Shown: positions 27,602-36,976 of the stretch, one piece after another
Layout of the letters: every line of letters starts with the position of its first letter
How positions within the stretch are numbered: the stretch's first letter is position 1
Assembly: GCF_009014635.1 (NCBI RefSeq)
Contig: NZ_BKCF01000004.1
Location: 248,001 to 312,000, forward strand
Reading direction: 5' to 3'
Source: Patiriisocius marinistellae
GTDB lineage: Bacteria; Bacteroidota; Bacteroidia; Flavobacteriales; Flavobacteriaceae
DNA length: 64,000 nt
The notes under the pieces: generated by a model
What the model saw: only the letters and a program-made list of their open reading frames with translations
What the model was told of the DNA's origin: nothing
Database searches by the model: none
Program-made: the position numbers and the translations under genes

Positions 27602-28579
27602 TTATTTAAAATTGTCCCAGGTAATCTTCAAACCATCTGCGACAGAAAATAATGGATTATAACCTAACAAATTTCTCCCTTTTGATATGTTTGCTAACGA
27701 ATCCTTAACATCCCCTTTTCTATCTGGTCCATAATGGGCAGTGAGTTTTTTATCTGAAACGGTATTTAATTCATCCCAAAGATTATTTAAACTAATTCGC
27801 TCTCCATAAGCTACATTAAACACCTCATTAACGGCTTCTTTAGGTGCAAAAAAAGCACGAATATTTGCTTGAACCGCATTCTCTACATATGTAAAATCAC
27901 GCGTTTGCTCACCGTCACCATTGATTGTAGGAGCTTTATCATCAACAAGCGCTTGCATAAATAATGGAATTACAGCTGCGTAAGCACCATCTGGACTTTG
28001 TTTGGGACCAAATACATTAAAATACCTTAATCCAATGGTAGGCGTGTTGTAGGTTTTATGAAATACATCTGCATAGATTTCATTTACTAATTTTGTCACT
28101 GCATATGGGGAAATTGGTTTTCCAATATTCTCCTCTACTTTAGGTAATATTTTACTATCTCCATAAGTAGAGCTTGAAGCAGCATAGACCAATCTCTTTA
28201 CAGTTGCACTATCATTTTGCGCCACAAGCATATTTAAAAAACCTCCTACATTTACTTCATTTGATGTAATTGGGTCATTGATAGATCTTGGTACTGATCC
28301 TAAAGCTGCTTGATGTGTTACATAATCAATATTATCCATAGCTTTTTTGCACGTCTCTAAATCACGAATATCGCCCTCTATAAATTCAAAATCTGGATGA
28401 TTTTCAAATTCTTTGATATTCTTATAGTGACCATTGGAGAGGTTATCTAACACTCTTACTTTCTTAGCATTATATTTCAATAAATAAGCAACTATATTAC
28501 TACCTATGAAACCTGCTCCTCCTGTTACTAAAAAACTAAGCGTTGATAAATCTTGAGTATGATATGGATTATTGAACAT
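27602..28579 (-). CDS. UDP-N-acetylglucosamine/-uronate 4-epimerase (WbpP/TviC-like)
   Basis: A 325-residue extended short-chain dehydrogenase. The NAD-binding loop VTGGAGFIGSNIVAYLL is at about residue 18, catalytic S...Y-x3-K at ASSSTYG and ISPYAVTKLVNEIYAD, and the WbpP/TviC-type substrate loop GSVPRSINDPITSNEVN. These enzymes interconvert UDP-GlcNAc/UDP-GalNAc or their uronates. Together with the dehydrogenase immediately upstream it would supply UDP-GalNAcA, as in Vi antigen synthesis. The two genes overlap by one base. Confidence 0.9.
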   Translation of the reverse strand: MFNNPYHTQDLSTLSFLVTGGAGFIGSNIVAYLLKYNAKKVRVLDNLSNGHYKNIKEFENHPDFEFIEGDIRDLETCKKAMDNIDYVTHQAALGSVPRSINDPITSNEVNVGGFLNMLVAQNDSATVKRLVYAASSSTYGDSKILPKVEENIGKPISPYAVTKLVNEIYADVFHKTYNTPTIGLRYFNVFGPKQSPDGAYAAVIPLFMQALVDDKAPTINGDGEQTRDFTYVENAVQANIRAFFAPKEAVNEVFNVAYGERISLNNLWDELNTVSDKKLTAHYGPDRKGDVKDSLANISKGRNLLGYNPLFSVADGLKITWDNFK

Positions 28580-29865
28580 TATAGTCTACCGTCTGTTTTG
28601 TCTATTGGAAAAAATGATTTAACGTCAAACACAACATTTTTTGCTGCAGTGTGCTCTTTTAAATCAAAAGTTTTAAATTCATTATGAGAGACTGCTAATA
28701 CTATAGCGTCATAATCTGAATTTAAATCTTCTTCATTTGTTATTAAAGGTAGAGAAAATTCTCTATCTACTTCTGCTGAGTTTGCCCAAGGGTCAAAAAC
28801 ATCAACATTTAAATTAAATTTCTTTAACTCATCAATAACATCAATTACTTTACTGTTTCGTATATCTGGGCAATTTTCTTTGAAAGTAACTCCCATAACA
28901 AGTACGTTTCCGTTTTTAACCTTAGCGTCTTTTTTAATCATGAGTTTGATAACCTCCGAAGCTACATAAGCTCCCATACCATCATTCATTCTTCGTCCTG
29001 CAAGGATTATCTCTGGATTGTAACCTTCTTCAATTGCCTTTTGAGCTAAATAATAAGGGTCTACTCCTATACAATGTCCACCTACAAGACCTGGTGAAAA
29101 TTTAATAAAATTCCATTTTGTTCCAGCTGCTTCCAATACATCTTGAGTATTAATATCAAGTAATCTAAATATTTTGGAAAGTTCATTAACAAAAGCAATA
29201 TTGATATCTCGTTGCGAATTTTCAATGACTTTTGCTGCTTCAGCAACTTTAATGGTAGGAGCTAAATGTGTTCCAGCAGTAATTACTTCTTTATATAATT
29301 CATCAACATAAGTTGCTATTTCAGGAGTTGAACCAGATGTTACTTTCAATATTTTAGTCACAGTATGAGTTTTATCACCTGGATTGATACGCTCTGGCGA
29401 GTAACCTGCGAAGAAATCTTCATTGAATTTCATACCTGAAACCTCTTCTAAAATAGGAACACATACGTCTTCGGTAACCCCAGGATATACTGTAGACTCA
29501 TAAATAACAACATCATTCTTTTTAAGTACTGCACCCACGGTTTCGCTTGCTTTAACTAATGGTGTTAATACAGGCTGATTATATTTATTTGTAGGTGTAG
29601 GAACTGTAACAATAAAAACAGTAGCTTCATCTATTTCAGATGGAGTATCAGTAACAATAAGTCCTTTTCCTTCTGAAACTTTCATGGATGCTTGTAGTTC
29701 GGCATCACTTATTTCTAAGGTTTTATCTGTACCAGATTTAAGCTCTGCTATTCTAGTCTTATTAATATCAAGACCAATTACTCTAAATTTTGAAGCAAAA
29801 GCTACAGCTAAAGGAAGGCCTACATATCCTAGACCTATAATAGCTATCGTTGGTTTTTTATTCAT
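28579..29865 (-). CDS. Nucleotide sugar dehydrogenase (WbpO/TviB-like)
   Basis: Oxidises UDP-GlcNAc or UDP-GalNAc at C6 to the uronic acid, using NAD. The 428-residue protein has the N-terminal Rossmann motif IIGLGYVGLPLAVAFA, TVPTPTNKYNQP, YESTVYPGVTEDVC, GYSPERINPGD, the active-site region FSPGLVGGHCIGVDPYYLA with the catalytic Cys, and GVTFKENCPDIRNSKV. GYSPERINPGD and GGHCIGVDPYYLA are typical of the HexNAc branch. A promoter-like box is upstream in a 139-base gap after wzc. Confidence 0.92.
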   Translation of the reverse strand: MNKKPTIAIIGLGYVGLPLAVAFASKFRVIGLDINKTRIAELKSGTDKTLEISDAELQASMKVSEGKGLIVTDTPSEIDEATVFIVTVPTPTNKYNQPVLTPLVKASETVGAVLKKNDVVIYESTVYPGVTEDVCVPILEEVSGMKFNEDFFAGYSPERINPGDKTHTVTKILKVTSGSTPEIATYVDELYKEVITAGTHLAPTIKVAEAAKVIENSQRDINIAFVNELSKIFRLLDINTQDVLEAAGTKWNFIKFSPGLVGGHCIGVDPYYLAQKAIEEGYNPEIILAGRRMNDGMGAYVASEVIKLMIKKDAKVKNGNVLVMGVTFKENCPDIRNSKVIDVIDELKKFNLNVDVFDPWANSAEVDREFSLPLITNEEDLNSDYDAIVLAVSHNEFKTFDLKEHTAAKNVVFDVKSFFPIDKTDGRL

Positions 29866-29911
29866 AATATTGATAATTCTTGGCTATAAAATATGCCATC
29901 TTATTTTTCGG

Positions 29912-29919
29912 CAAAACTA
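29912..29919 (-). promoter_or_regulatory. Promoter -7 box (TAGTTTTG) ahead of the UDP-sugar dehydrogenase
   Basis: The minus strand reads TAGTTTTG, a TAnnTTTG match, 47 bases before the ATG at 29865. It lies in the 139-base gap between wzc and the dehydrogenase gene, the largest gap in the polysaccharide locus. No clear -33 TTG is present, so support is moderate. Confidence 0.45.
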
Positions 29920-30004
29920 CTTTTTTAAAATTAAATAACGGTCTTAAAATATGGATATTGACGTTTCCTACTATATAATAACCAAAAAAAGTAATAATGT
30001 ATTT

Positions 30005-32452
30005 CTATTTTTTGATTTTAAAGATCTTTTTTATTCGGTTTAGTAATGAAATTTTCATCTCTTTTTCATGGTATCCATTTCCATAGGCACCATACCCATA
30101 ACCGTAGCCATAACCATAGCCATATTTAGTTTTATCTTCAAAGAAGTTAAGTACAAAACTTAAATTTTTTACTTCTCCTTTTTTATATTTTTCATTAATT
30201 AATGCCAACATTCCTTTTTTGGTGTAGTTTTGACGTAATATGTAGATAGTAGCATCCGCGAATTTTAACAATTCTAAAGAATCTGCTACTAGCCCTAACG
30301 GCGGTGTATCTAGAACAATATAATCATATTTCTCCTTTAATTCCTCTATTAGGTTTTCCATTCTGTCTCCCATCAAAAGTTCTGAAGGATTAGGGGGGAT
30401 TGGGCCTGATAAAATAATATCTAAGTTAGGTACTTGAGTTCTTTGAGTTATTTCATCAACATTTGCGTCATTTATTAAATAATTAACAACACCTATTGTA
30501 TTTGTAATTTCAAAATCATCAAAAATCTTAGGCTTTCGTAAATCGAGTCCTACTAATACTGTTTTCTTTTCACTCAAAGCAAAAACTGAAGATACATTAA
30601 TAGATGTAAATGTTTTTCCTTCACCACTTACTGATGAAGTTACAAGGACTGTTTTTGTACCTTCAACACCTTGTTTTTTATAAATAAAATGTAAACTTGA
30701 CCTAATTGCTCTAAAAGATTCTGCGATGGCAGATTTTGGTTTAGTTAAGACTGCAAGATTATTTACCAATCTACTTTTACCAACCGCTCCTAAAATGGGT
30801 ATTTTTGATAAGCGCTCAATATCCTTTACACTAGTAATTTTATTATTAAAAAAAGATCGTAAAAAAACATAAATAAATGGAAGTAAAAACCCAAACAAAA
30901 GCGCCATCATATAATTAAGCTGTGTATTAGGACCTATCTTACCACCTCCTGTATCTTTTGCGATATCAATAATCTGGACATCACTTACATTTGCTGCTTT
31001 TACTAGACCTGCCTCACTTCGCTTTGCAAGAAAAATATCATATGTACCTTGACTTAAATTATATCTGCGCTCAATTTTCATAAGCTCTTGCTGTTCTTTA
31101 GGAAGTTTTCGCATTTGGAATTCCAATTGTCCTATTTCCTTATTTAATCTTGCCTGTTCTTGTTGCATTAAACTCTTTGAGGAGGCTATATTTTCGAGTA
31201 GAACAGTTTTTACGGCATTAATTTGCCTGTCAATATTTGCAAAAACGGGTGCACCGTCTTTGTATGAGTATTGTAATTTGTTTCGATCTTGAGCTAAATC
31301 AATAATTTGAGAAACTCCCGAAACGATACTAGACTCATTAATACCTGCTACTGAAGGAGCAGGTACATCTCTATAATCGGTTCTATTCCTTAAATATGTT
31401 TCAAGAATATCAAAATAGTTTAGTTGTCTATCTGAGCTTTCTTTTTGTATATCTAGCTCATTTAACTTTAATGTAATTTCCCCACCTTTTCCTTCAATGT
31501 CAAAAATTTCATTTCTATTTTTAAAAACATTTAATTCCTTTTCAACATCTTTAAGCTCCAATGATTTTGCACTTAAACTACTATCAATGAATGCAATAGT
31601 TTTTGTTGCAAATAAATTTTTGCGTTCCAACATATCCTCACTCAATACTGCTACAGATGTATTTAGATAATCTACAAGTTTAGCCTTATTCTGTCCATTC
31701 ATTGACATTCGTAAAACCGAGGATCCTTTTGAATCTGGTCTAATGTTCACATTTACTCCCTTAACACTAGCATCAAAATTTGAAAAATATAAAAAATATT
31801 CAACCCCTGAGACCACATCTATTTCTGGATTAGGCATAAACAATCCGTTAAAAAAGGGTTCCTCAATACGTTGCCCTATCTTATAATCCCTACTATAGCT
31901 CTGTGCTTCAACAAAAATTTGCTTTTTTTCCTTAGATGCATAATTTTGAACTGTAACATTGCCACCAGAAAAACTAGACGACAAATTAAATGTTACCGAA
32001 TCTTTAAACACTACCTTAAACTTTCTCCCCAACGCTTGCCATTTATTTGACTCTACATCAACAAAAAAAGGTGTTTGTTTATAAGCATCCACTAATTGAT
32101 ACTCTCCATTTTTTTTATAGTTCAAAAAATATTGTAAACGCTCTACAACTTTTTCATTATGGGATCGAGACTTGAGTGTAATTACTGCAGTATTAACTTT
32201 ATCTGTAGTACCACCCCAATTAAATGTTAGGCTTGTAGTGGTAGTGAAAAATGGATTTTGGTCATCTTTTATTGTTATCAAATTACCCATAGAATAAACA
32301 GGTAATTTTCGCACATTAACATAATGGGCAACTGCAAACGCAATAGCTATAACTATAACAAAAAGGTACCAATGGGAAAGCAACTTAAACAAAAACCCTT
32401 TAAAGTCAAACGTACTGTGCGCTTCATTCTGTATGTCAAATTCTTCACTCAT
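30005..32452 (-). CDS. wzc: Capsule/exopolysaccharide tyrosine autokinase (Wzc)
   Basis: An 815-residue polysaccharide co-polymerase with a fused BY-kinase. A first membrane helix (LFKLLSHWYLFVIVIAIAFAV, about residues 17-40) precedes the Wzz-like periplasmic domain with coiled-coil segments (residues 280-480). A second helix follows near 520 (LNYMMALLFGFLLPFIYVFL). The cytosolic kinase has Walker A VTSSVSGEGKTFTSIN, A' VLVGLDLRKPK and B IVLDTPPLGLVADS. The tail contains six YG dipeptides in a row and two further Tyr, the expected autophosphorylation cluster. It overlaps wza by one base, as in many capsule operons. Confidence 0.93.
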   Translation of the reverse strand: MSEEFDIQNEAHSTFDFKGFLFKLLSHWYLFVIVIAIAFAVAHYVNVRKLPVYSMGNLITIKDDQNPFFTTTTSLTFNWGGTTDKVNTAVITLKSRSHNEKVVERLQYFLNYKKNGEYQLVDAYKQTPFFVDVESNKWQALGRKFKVVFKDSVTFNLSSSFSGGNVTVQNYASKEKKQIFVEAQSYSRDYKIGQRIEEPFFNGLFMPNPEIDVVSGVEYFLYFSNFDASVKGVNVNIRPDSKGSSVLRMSMNGQNKAKLVDYLNTSVAVLSEDMLERKNLFATKTIAFIDSSLSAKSLELKDVEKELNVFKNRNEIFDIEGKGGEITLKLNELDIQKESSDRQLNYFDILETYLRNRTDYRDVPAPSVAGINESSIVSGVSQIIDLAQDRNKLQYSYKDGAPVFANIDRQINAVKTVLLENIASSKSLMQQEQARLNKEIGQLEFQMRKLPKEQQELMKIERRYNLSQGTYDIFLAKRSEAGLVKAANVSDVQIIDIAKDTGGGKIGPNTQLNYMMALLFGFLLPFIYVFLRSFFNNKITSVKDIERLSKIPILGAVGKSRLVNNLAVLTKPKSAIAESFRAIRSSLHFIYKKQGVEGTKTVLVTSSVSGEGKTFTSINVSSVFALSEKKTVLVGLDLRKPKIFDDFEITNTIGVVNYLINDANVDEITQRTQVPNLDIILSGPIPPNPSELLMGDRMENLIEELKEKYDYIVLDTPPLGLVADSLELLKFADATIYILRQNYTKKGMLALINEKYKKGEVKNLSFVLNFFEDKTKYGYGYGYGYGYGAYGNGYHEKEMKISLLNRIKKIFKIKK
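30089..30124 (-). repeat. Short in-frame repeat encoding (YG)6 in the Wzc tail
   Basis: Six consecutive Tyr-Gly codon pairs (TAT/TAC GGN) near the wzc 3' end. The 6-base unit, and partly a 12-base unit, is repeated with third-position changes. The tract could expand or contract by slippage in 6-base steps without frameshift, changing the number of phosphorylatable tyrosines. Confidence 0.8.
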
Positions 32453-33246
32453 TAAAATCTAATAAATAATAGTACTACTGTTGTCAATGCAGTAAAAACT
32501 GATAATATTGTAGTAAAAGATTGAAGTCCTGTTGTACCTGCTCCAATAGATTTTTGAGGCAGTGGATTTACTAAAATTAAATCGTTGGGTTTCACATAAT
32601 AATACGGAGAATTCATCGCATTAATATCCGTCAAATCAATATGGTGCACCTTTTGCCCTAATGGGTATTGACGTATAATCACTACATTTTTCCTGTCTCC
32701 TGTTATGGTAATATCGCCATTATTAGCAATCGCTTCCATAATAGTTAACTCATCACGATATATAATAGTAGAGCCTGGATTAGTAATCTCGCCATTAATG
32801 GTATATCGAATTCCAGATAACTTAACAGTAATAAACAAATTTGCTTCTGGTTTAAAATATTGTTCAGATAAACGTCTTGTAAGTTCTGTTTGAACCTCCT
32901 CGACAGTATACCCTAATACAGGAACATCACCTATCATTGGCATGCGAATATTACCATGTAAATCCACAACAAAACCATCATAGTAAAGGCGTTGTTCTCC
33001 AGTGGCATTAGGATTTAAAGAAGAGACTGGATTAAAAAGCCCTATCATTTCTTCGTCCACGGCCTTAAGCCTAATACTAAGCAAATCATTAACTTGTAAT
33101 CTATAGGGTTCTTTTACTTTACGAATGGAGACCAAACTGTCTGTAACCTTTTCGCTTTCTTGTAAGTAAGTTAATTGTTCTGTAGAAATACACGAAGTAG
33201 CACTTAATATTACAAGAAACAGTAATAATAAATAAGTAGCTCTCAT
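32452..33246 (-). CDS. wza: Polysaccharide export outer-membrane lipoprotein (Wza family)
   Basis: A 264-residue outer-membrane export channel component. The signal peptide MRATYLLLLFLVILSATSC ends in a lipobox with Cys19. The Poly_export domain follows (YRLQVNDLLSIRL, GNIRMPMIGDVPVLGYTVEE), then a SLBB-like segment (INGEITNPGSTIIYRDELTI, NPLPQKSIG). It ends with a hydrophobic segment (SFTTILSVFTALTTVVLLFI), a bacteroidal variation on the Wza C-terminal helix. It is the first gene of the locus, with a consensus -7 box 21 bases upstream, and is divergent from the ABC-F gene. Confidence 0.92.
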   Translation of the reverse strand: MRATYLLLLFLVILSATSCISTEQLTYLQESEKVTDSLVSIRKVKEPYRLQVNDLLSIRLKAVDEEMIGLFNPVSSLNPNATGEQRLYYDGFVVDLHGNIRMPMIGDVPVLGYTVEEVQTELTRRLSEQYFKPEANLFITVKLSGIRYTINGEITNPGSTIIYRDELTIMEAIANNGDITITGDRKNVVIIRQYPLGQKVHHIDLTDINAMNSPYYYVKPNDLILVNPLPQKSIGAGTTGLQSFTTILSVFTALTTVVLLFIRF

Positions 33247-33266
33247 AGAAAAGGGATTGTTTGCGA

Positions 33267-33274
33267 CAAATATA
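33267..33274 (-). promoter_or_regulatory. Promoter -7 box (TATATTTG) of the polysaccharide locus
   Basis: The minus strand reads TATATTTG, a full match to the Bacteroidota TAnnTTTG box, 21 bases before the wza ATG. It is the best candidate for the main promoter of the 30 kb locus. A -33 TTG at ideal distance is not obvious, though TTG triplets lie 10 and 13 bases upstream. Confidence 0.6.
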
Positions 33275-33351
33275 ACGCAAGGGGCAACAATATTAAAACA
33301 TTATTTATTTTTAGTAGTTAAAAACCATTTAATTTGCAGAAAAAGAAAACC

Positions 33352-35223
33352 GTGAACTTCCTATCTGTAGAAAATATTGCAAAGTCTTATGGAGAACGTA
33401 TTCTGTTTAAGGATATTTCCTTCGGAATTAATCAAGGACAAAAAATAGGTTTTGTTGCTAAAAACGGAACCGGAAAAACCTCACTTTTAAACATGCTCTC
33501 GGGCGATGATAATCCAGACGAAGGACGCATCGTTTACAGAAAGGATTTAAAAGTAGCTTTCCTCTCACAAGAACCCAATCTAGACCCAGATCGTACCATC
33601 GAAGAAACTATTTTTATAGGCGACAATCCTATTTTAAAAGTTATCGAAACGTATGAAAAAGCAATCCTCAACCCAGAGGATACTGAGGCTTACCAAAAAG
33701 CATTTGACGGCATGGACGCCCATAATGCATGGGATTTTGAAACACGCTATAAGCAAATTCTTTCAAAACTAAAACTTGACAATCTTGACCAACTTATCAA
33801 GAATCTAAGCGGAGGACAGAAAAAAAGATTAGCCTTAGCCAAGGCTCTACTCACCCAACCAGATTTATTGGTCATGGATGAACCCACCAACCACCTTGAC
33901 CTCGAAATGATTGAGTGGCTGGAAGCGCTTTTTGCAAAAGAAAATTTCACACTTTTTATGGTAACTCACGACCGTTACTTTTTAGAACGCGTATGTAATG
34001 AAATTGTTGAATTAGACGAAGGAAATCTGTATAGTTACAAAGGAAACTATAGTTACTATCTTGAAAAAAGAGAGGCAAGAATAGAAACAGAAGCGACCGA
34101 AACTGGCAAAGCAAAACAACTCTACAAAAAAGAACTAGACTGGATGCGTCGCCAACCAAAAGCACGTACTACAAAAAGCAAGTCTCGCATTGATGACTTT
34201 AGCGATATCAAAGCTAGAGCACATAAACGTAGAAACGACCACGAAATGGAACTAGAACTCAATATGGAGCGTATGGGAACAAAAGTCGTGGAGATTCATA
34301 AAATATCAAAAGCCTACGACGACAAAGAACTATTTACCAAATTTGAATACAATTTTATTCGTGGAGAACGTGTTGGGATTATTGGTAAAAACGGAACTGG
34401 AAAATCAACATTTCTAAATATAATGACTGGTAAACTACAACCAGACGCAGGTAAAGTAGTAATAGGTGAAACCGTAAAATTTGGGTATTATACTCAAAAA
34501 GGAATCACAATAAAAGAAGGACAAAAGGTAATTGAAGTCATTAGAGAGTTTGGAGATTACATTCCATTAAAAAAAGGGCGTCAAATTTCGGCACAACAGC
34601 TATTGGAGCGTTTTATGTTTGACCGCAAAAAACAATATGACTTTGTTGAAAAACTAAGTGGTGGTGAACGTAAACGATTATACCTGTGTACAGTTTTAAT
34701 TCAAAATCCTAACTTTTTAATACTTGATGAGCCTACAAACGACCTAGACATTGTTACCCTTAATGTACTGGAAAGCTTTTTACTTGACTTCCCTGGTTGC
34801 CTTATCGTAGTAAGTCACGACCGTTATTTTATGGATAAAATCGTGGACCACCTATTTGTATTTAAAGGTGCAGGACAAATTCAAGATTTCCCAGGAAATT
34901 ATAGTGATTATAGAACATACGAAGACAGTAAAGTTATAGAGCAAAGAGGTGCAACCGCTGAGGCTACTACGGAAAAGAAAAATTGGAAAGAAGAAACTAC
35001 CGGAGTAAAATTAAGTTATCAAGAACAAAAAGAATTGAGCCGTCTTGAAAAAGATATTGCCAGAGAAGAGAAAAAAAGGGAAGAGTTACAAAATAAGTTT
35101 GCTACCGAAAATTGGGACGGAGACGAAATTGACAAGCAATCTATAAAACTTCAAGAAATTATAGATAGTATCGACGAGAAAACCGAACGTTATTTTGAGT
35201 TAATGGAGAAACAAGAAAATTAA
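33352..35223 (+). CDS. ABC-F family ATP-binding protein
   Basis: A soluble twin-ATPase protein of the ABC-F type; relatives act on the ribosome. Two nucleotide-binding domains are present: Walker A GFVAKNGTGKTSLLNML with signature NLSGGQKKRLALAKALL, and Walker A GIIGKNGTGKSTFLNIM with signature KLSGGERKRLYLCTVLI. They are joined by the charged linker RRQPKARTTKSKSRIDDF. A Uup-like C-terminal coiled coil (LSRLEKDIAREEKKREELQN) ends the protein, as in the Uup subgroup. I start at GTG 33352 (NFLSVENIAKSYGER); an in-frame TTG at 33334 would add six residues. Target (translation or DNA repair) cannot be decided from sequence. Confidence 0.9.
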   Translation: MNFLSVENIAKSYGERILFKDISFGINQGQKIGFVAKNGTGKTSLLNMLSGDDNPDEGRIVYRKDLKVAFLSQEPNLDPDRTIEETIFIGDNPILKVIETYEKAILNPEDTEAYQKAFDGMDAHNAWDFETRYKQILSKLKLDNLDQLIKNLSGGQKKRLALAKALLTQPDLLVMDEPTNHLDLEMIEWLEALFAKENFTLFMVTHDRYFLERVCNEIVELDEGNLYSYKGNYSYYLEKREARIETEATETGKAKQLYKKELDWMRRQPKARTTKSKSRIDDFSDIKARAHKRRNDHEMELELNMERMGTKVVEIHKISKAYDDKELFTKFEYNFIRGERVGIIGKNGTGKSTFLNIMTGKLQPDAGKVVIGETVKFGYYTQKGITIKEGQKVIEVIREFGDYIPLKKGRQISAQQLLERFMFDRKKQYDFVEKLSGGERKRLYLCTVLIQNPNFLILDEPTNDLDIVTLNVLESFLLDFPGCLIVVSHDRYFMDKIVDHLFVFKGAGQIQDFPGNYSDYRTYEDSKVIEQRGATAEATTEKKNWKEETTGVKLSYQEQKELSRLEKDIAREEKKREELQNKFATENWDGDEIDKQSIKLQEIIDSIDEKTERYFELMEKQEN

Positions 35224-35241
35224 TCAATAAATTGCTAATGC

Positions 35242-35262
35242 CTGGTTGAGCACTTCGACAAA
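35242..35262. repeat. Degenerate dispersed intergenic repeat fragment
   Basis: The gap after the ABC-F gene holds a TGGTTGAGCACTTCGACAAA-like stretch. It resembles the short GAGC...GTCGA repeats often found between genes in flavobacterial genomes; a second degenerate version lies at 48228-48252. Recognition is from memory and the match is imperfect. Confidence 0.3.
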
Positions 35263-35288
35263 CTTAAAATTAACTGAATTCAAAATCT

Positions 35289-36068
35289 TTGTATTATCAA
35301 ATAAAGTCATATCTCAAATTCCTTAAAAAATCCAGAAATCAACACGGGGTCCACTCCCCGTTTGTGTATAATTTTTTAACTAAGTGTGCTTACAAAAAAG
35401 TTGATAACGCTTCCGCGGAAATTTTAAACAAGTATAGACTAACGTTACTTAAAGACACATCCTCTATTTCGATAAAAGATTTTGGCGCTGGCTCACGAGT
35501 ATTTAATACAAATAACCGTAACATAAATGCCATTGCAAAAAACGCAGGAATTACTAAAAAGAGACAACGCCTGCTTTTAAAAATAACCAGCTACTTCCAA
35601 TCTTCAAAAATTTTAGAACTAGGCACTTCTTTAGGATTAGCAACAGCAGCACTATCAAAAGGCAACCCAAATGCACTAATCAAAACAGTCGAAGGTTGTC
35701 CTGCTACAGCTTTGGTTGCAGAGAAATATTTTAAACAATTTAGCTTTAATAATATTGATTTAATCAACGCGAGGTTTGAAGATTTCTTTATTTCCGAAGC
35801 GTTTAAAAACAATAACTTTGACTTAGTTTATGTTGATGGAAATCACAACAAAGAACACACGCTAGATTATTTTGAGAAGCTACTTCCACATGTTCATAAT
35901 GATAGCGTTATAATTTTTGACGATATTTACTGGAGCAAATCCATGACACAAGCTTGGCAGCAAATTATTACACATCCACAAATTACCGTTAGCATTGATA
36001 GTTTTTATTGGGGGTTGGTTTTTTTTAGAAAAGAACAAAATAAAGAACATTTTACATTACGATTGTAA
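35289..36068 (+). CDS. Class I SAM-dependent methyltransferase (O-methyltransferase-like)
   Basis: A 259-residue protein with the conserved leader LKFLKKSRNQHGVHSPFVYN, then motif I ILELGTSLGLATAALSKG, strand-2 IKTVEGCPATA and the motif LVYVDGNHNKEHTLDYFEKL with VIIFDDIYWS, a pattern of metal-dependent O-methyltransferases. The start is a TTG and no ATG is suitably placed. One CTTCGGAAAT motif copy lies inside the gene (35790). Substrate unknown; it is not obviously part of a pathway with its neighbours. Confidence 0.78.
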   Translation: MYYQIKSYLKFLKKSRNQHGVHSPFVYNFLTKCAYKKVDNASAEILNKYRLTLLKDTSSISIKDFGAGSRVFNTNNRNINAIAKNAGITKKRQRLLLKITSYFQSSKILELGTSLGLATAALSKGNPNALIKTVEGCPATALVAEKYFKQFSFNNIDLINARFEDFFISEAFKNNNFDLVYVDGNHNKEHTLDYFEKLLPHVHNDSVIIFDDIYWSKSMTQAWQQIITHPQITVSIDSFYWGLVFFRKEQNKEHFTLRL

Positions 36069-36126
36069 CATTCTTTGACAAGGAGAGTCAAACAACAGTT
36101 AGCAAATAAACATTGTACTAAAAATT

Positions 36127-36813
36127 ATGAGCTTAGTAATTAATATTAACGGTATTCGCAGAGATTTTCCATTGGGACAAGAAATTGTCAAAGTATTAAA
36201 AGGTATTGACCTTGAAATTGAAACTGGTGAATACGTTGCCTTAATGGGACCTTCTGGTTCTGGTAAATCTACGTTGATGAATTTACTAGGGTGTCTAGAC
36301 ACACCTACCGCAGGGTCATATTTTCTTAACGGTCAAGATGTAAGCAACATGACACAAGATGAGCTTGCCGAAATTAGAAACAAAGAAATAGGCTTTGTAT
36401 TTCAAACTTTCAACTTGCTCCCAAGAACTACCGCATTAGACAATGTTGCATTACCTATGGTATATGCAGGAGCTTCAAAAGCCGAACGTACAAAAAGAGC
36501 AGAAGAAGTATTAACAGATGTTGGACTTGCAGATCGTATGGACCATCGCCCTAACCAACTTTCTGGAGGGCAGCGGCAACGTGTAGCTGTAGGAAGAGCG
36601 TTAGTAAACAAACCTTCTATTATACTCGCTGATGAGCCTACAGGAAATCTAGACTCAAAAACTAGTGTTGAAATAATGGCGCTTTTTGACGAAATCCACG
36701 CACAAGGAAACACCGTAATTCTAGTAACTCATGAAGAAGACATCGCAGCACATGCTCACAGAGTTATTAGACTAAGAGATGGACTTGTAGAGAGCGACAT
36801 ACGCAACAGGTAG
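36127..36813 (+). CDS. ABC transporter ATP-binding protein (LolD/MacB type)
   Basis: A 228-residue stand-alone ATPase. Walker [19 protein letters not shown], the LolD/MacB/FtsE-type [19 protein letters not shown], signature [17 protein letters not shown], Walker [13 protein letters not shown] and switch TVILVTHEE are all present. Members of this group power lipoprotein release or MacB-type efflux with a FtsX-fold permease. No such permease gene is adjacent, so its partner must be elsewhere. A small TTTGAC/GTCAAA hairpin without a T-run lies upstream. Confidence 0.88.
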   Translation: MSLVININGIRRDFPLGQEIVKVLKGIDLEIETGEYVALMGPSGSGKSTLMNLLGCLDTPTAGSYFLNGQDVSNMTQDELAEIRNKEIGFVFQTFNLLPRTTALDNVALPMVYAGASKAERTKRAEEVLTDVGLADRMDHRPNQLSGGQRQRVAVGRALVNKPSIILADEPTGNLDSKTSVEIMALFDEIHAQGNTVILVTHEEDIAAHAHRVIRLRDGLVESDIRNR

Positions 36814-36976
36814 TCAGCAGTTAAAAATATAGTTCATAATTTTATTCTTTTACCTTTCTTCTTTTAATAAGCAAAGCAAACCGCGTTTCTTTACTCAAAG
36901 CAACAATCCGTTTCCTATTCTCTATTTTCTACTTTCAGTTCTTGCAATTCTTCGCTGACCTAACTATCTTCGAGTT

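Noticed and set aside
36074-36092. TTTGAC / GTCAAA hairpin before the LolD-type gene
   Set aside because: A 6-bp stem without a T-run and no similarity to a known riboswitch or operator; not enough to call.
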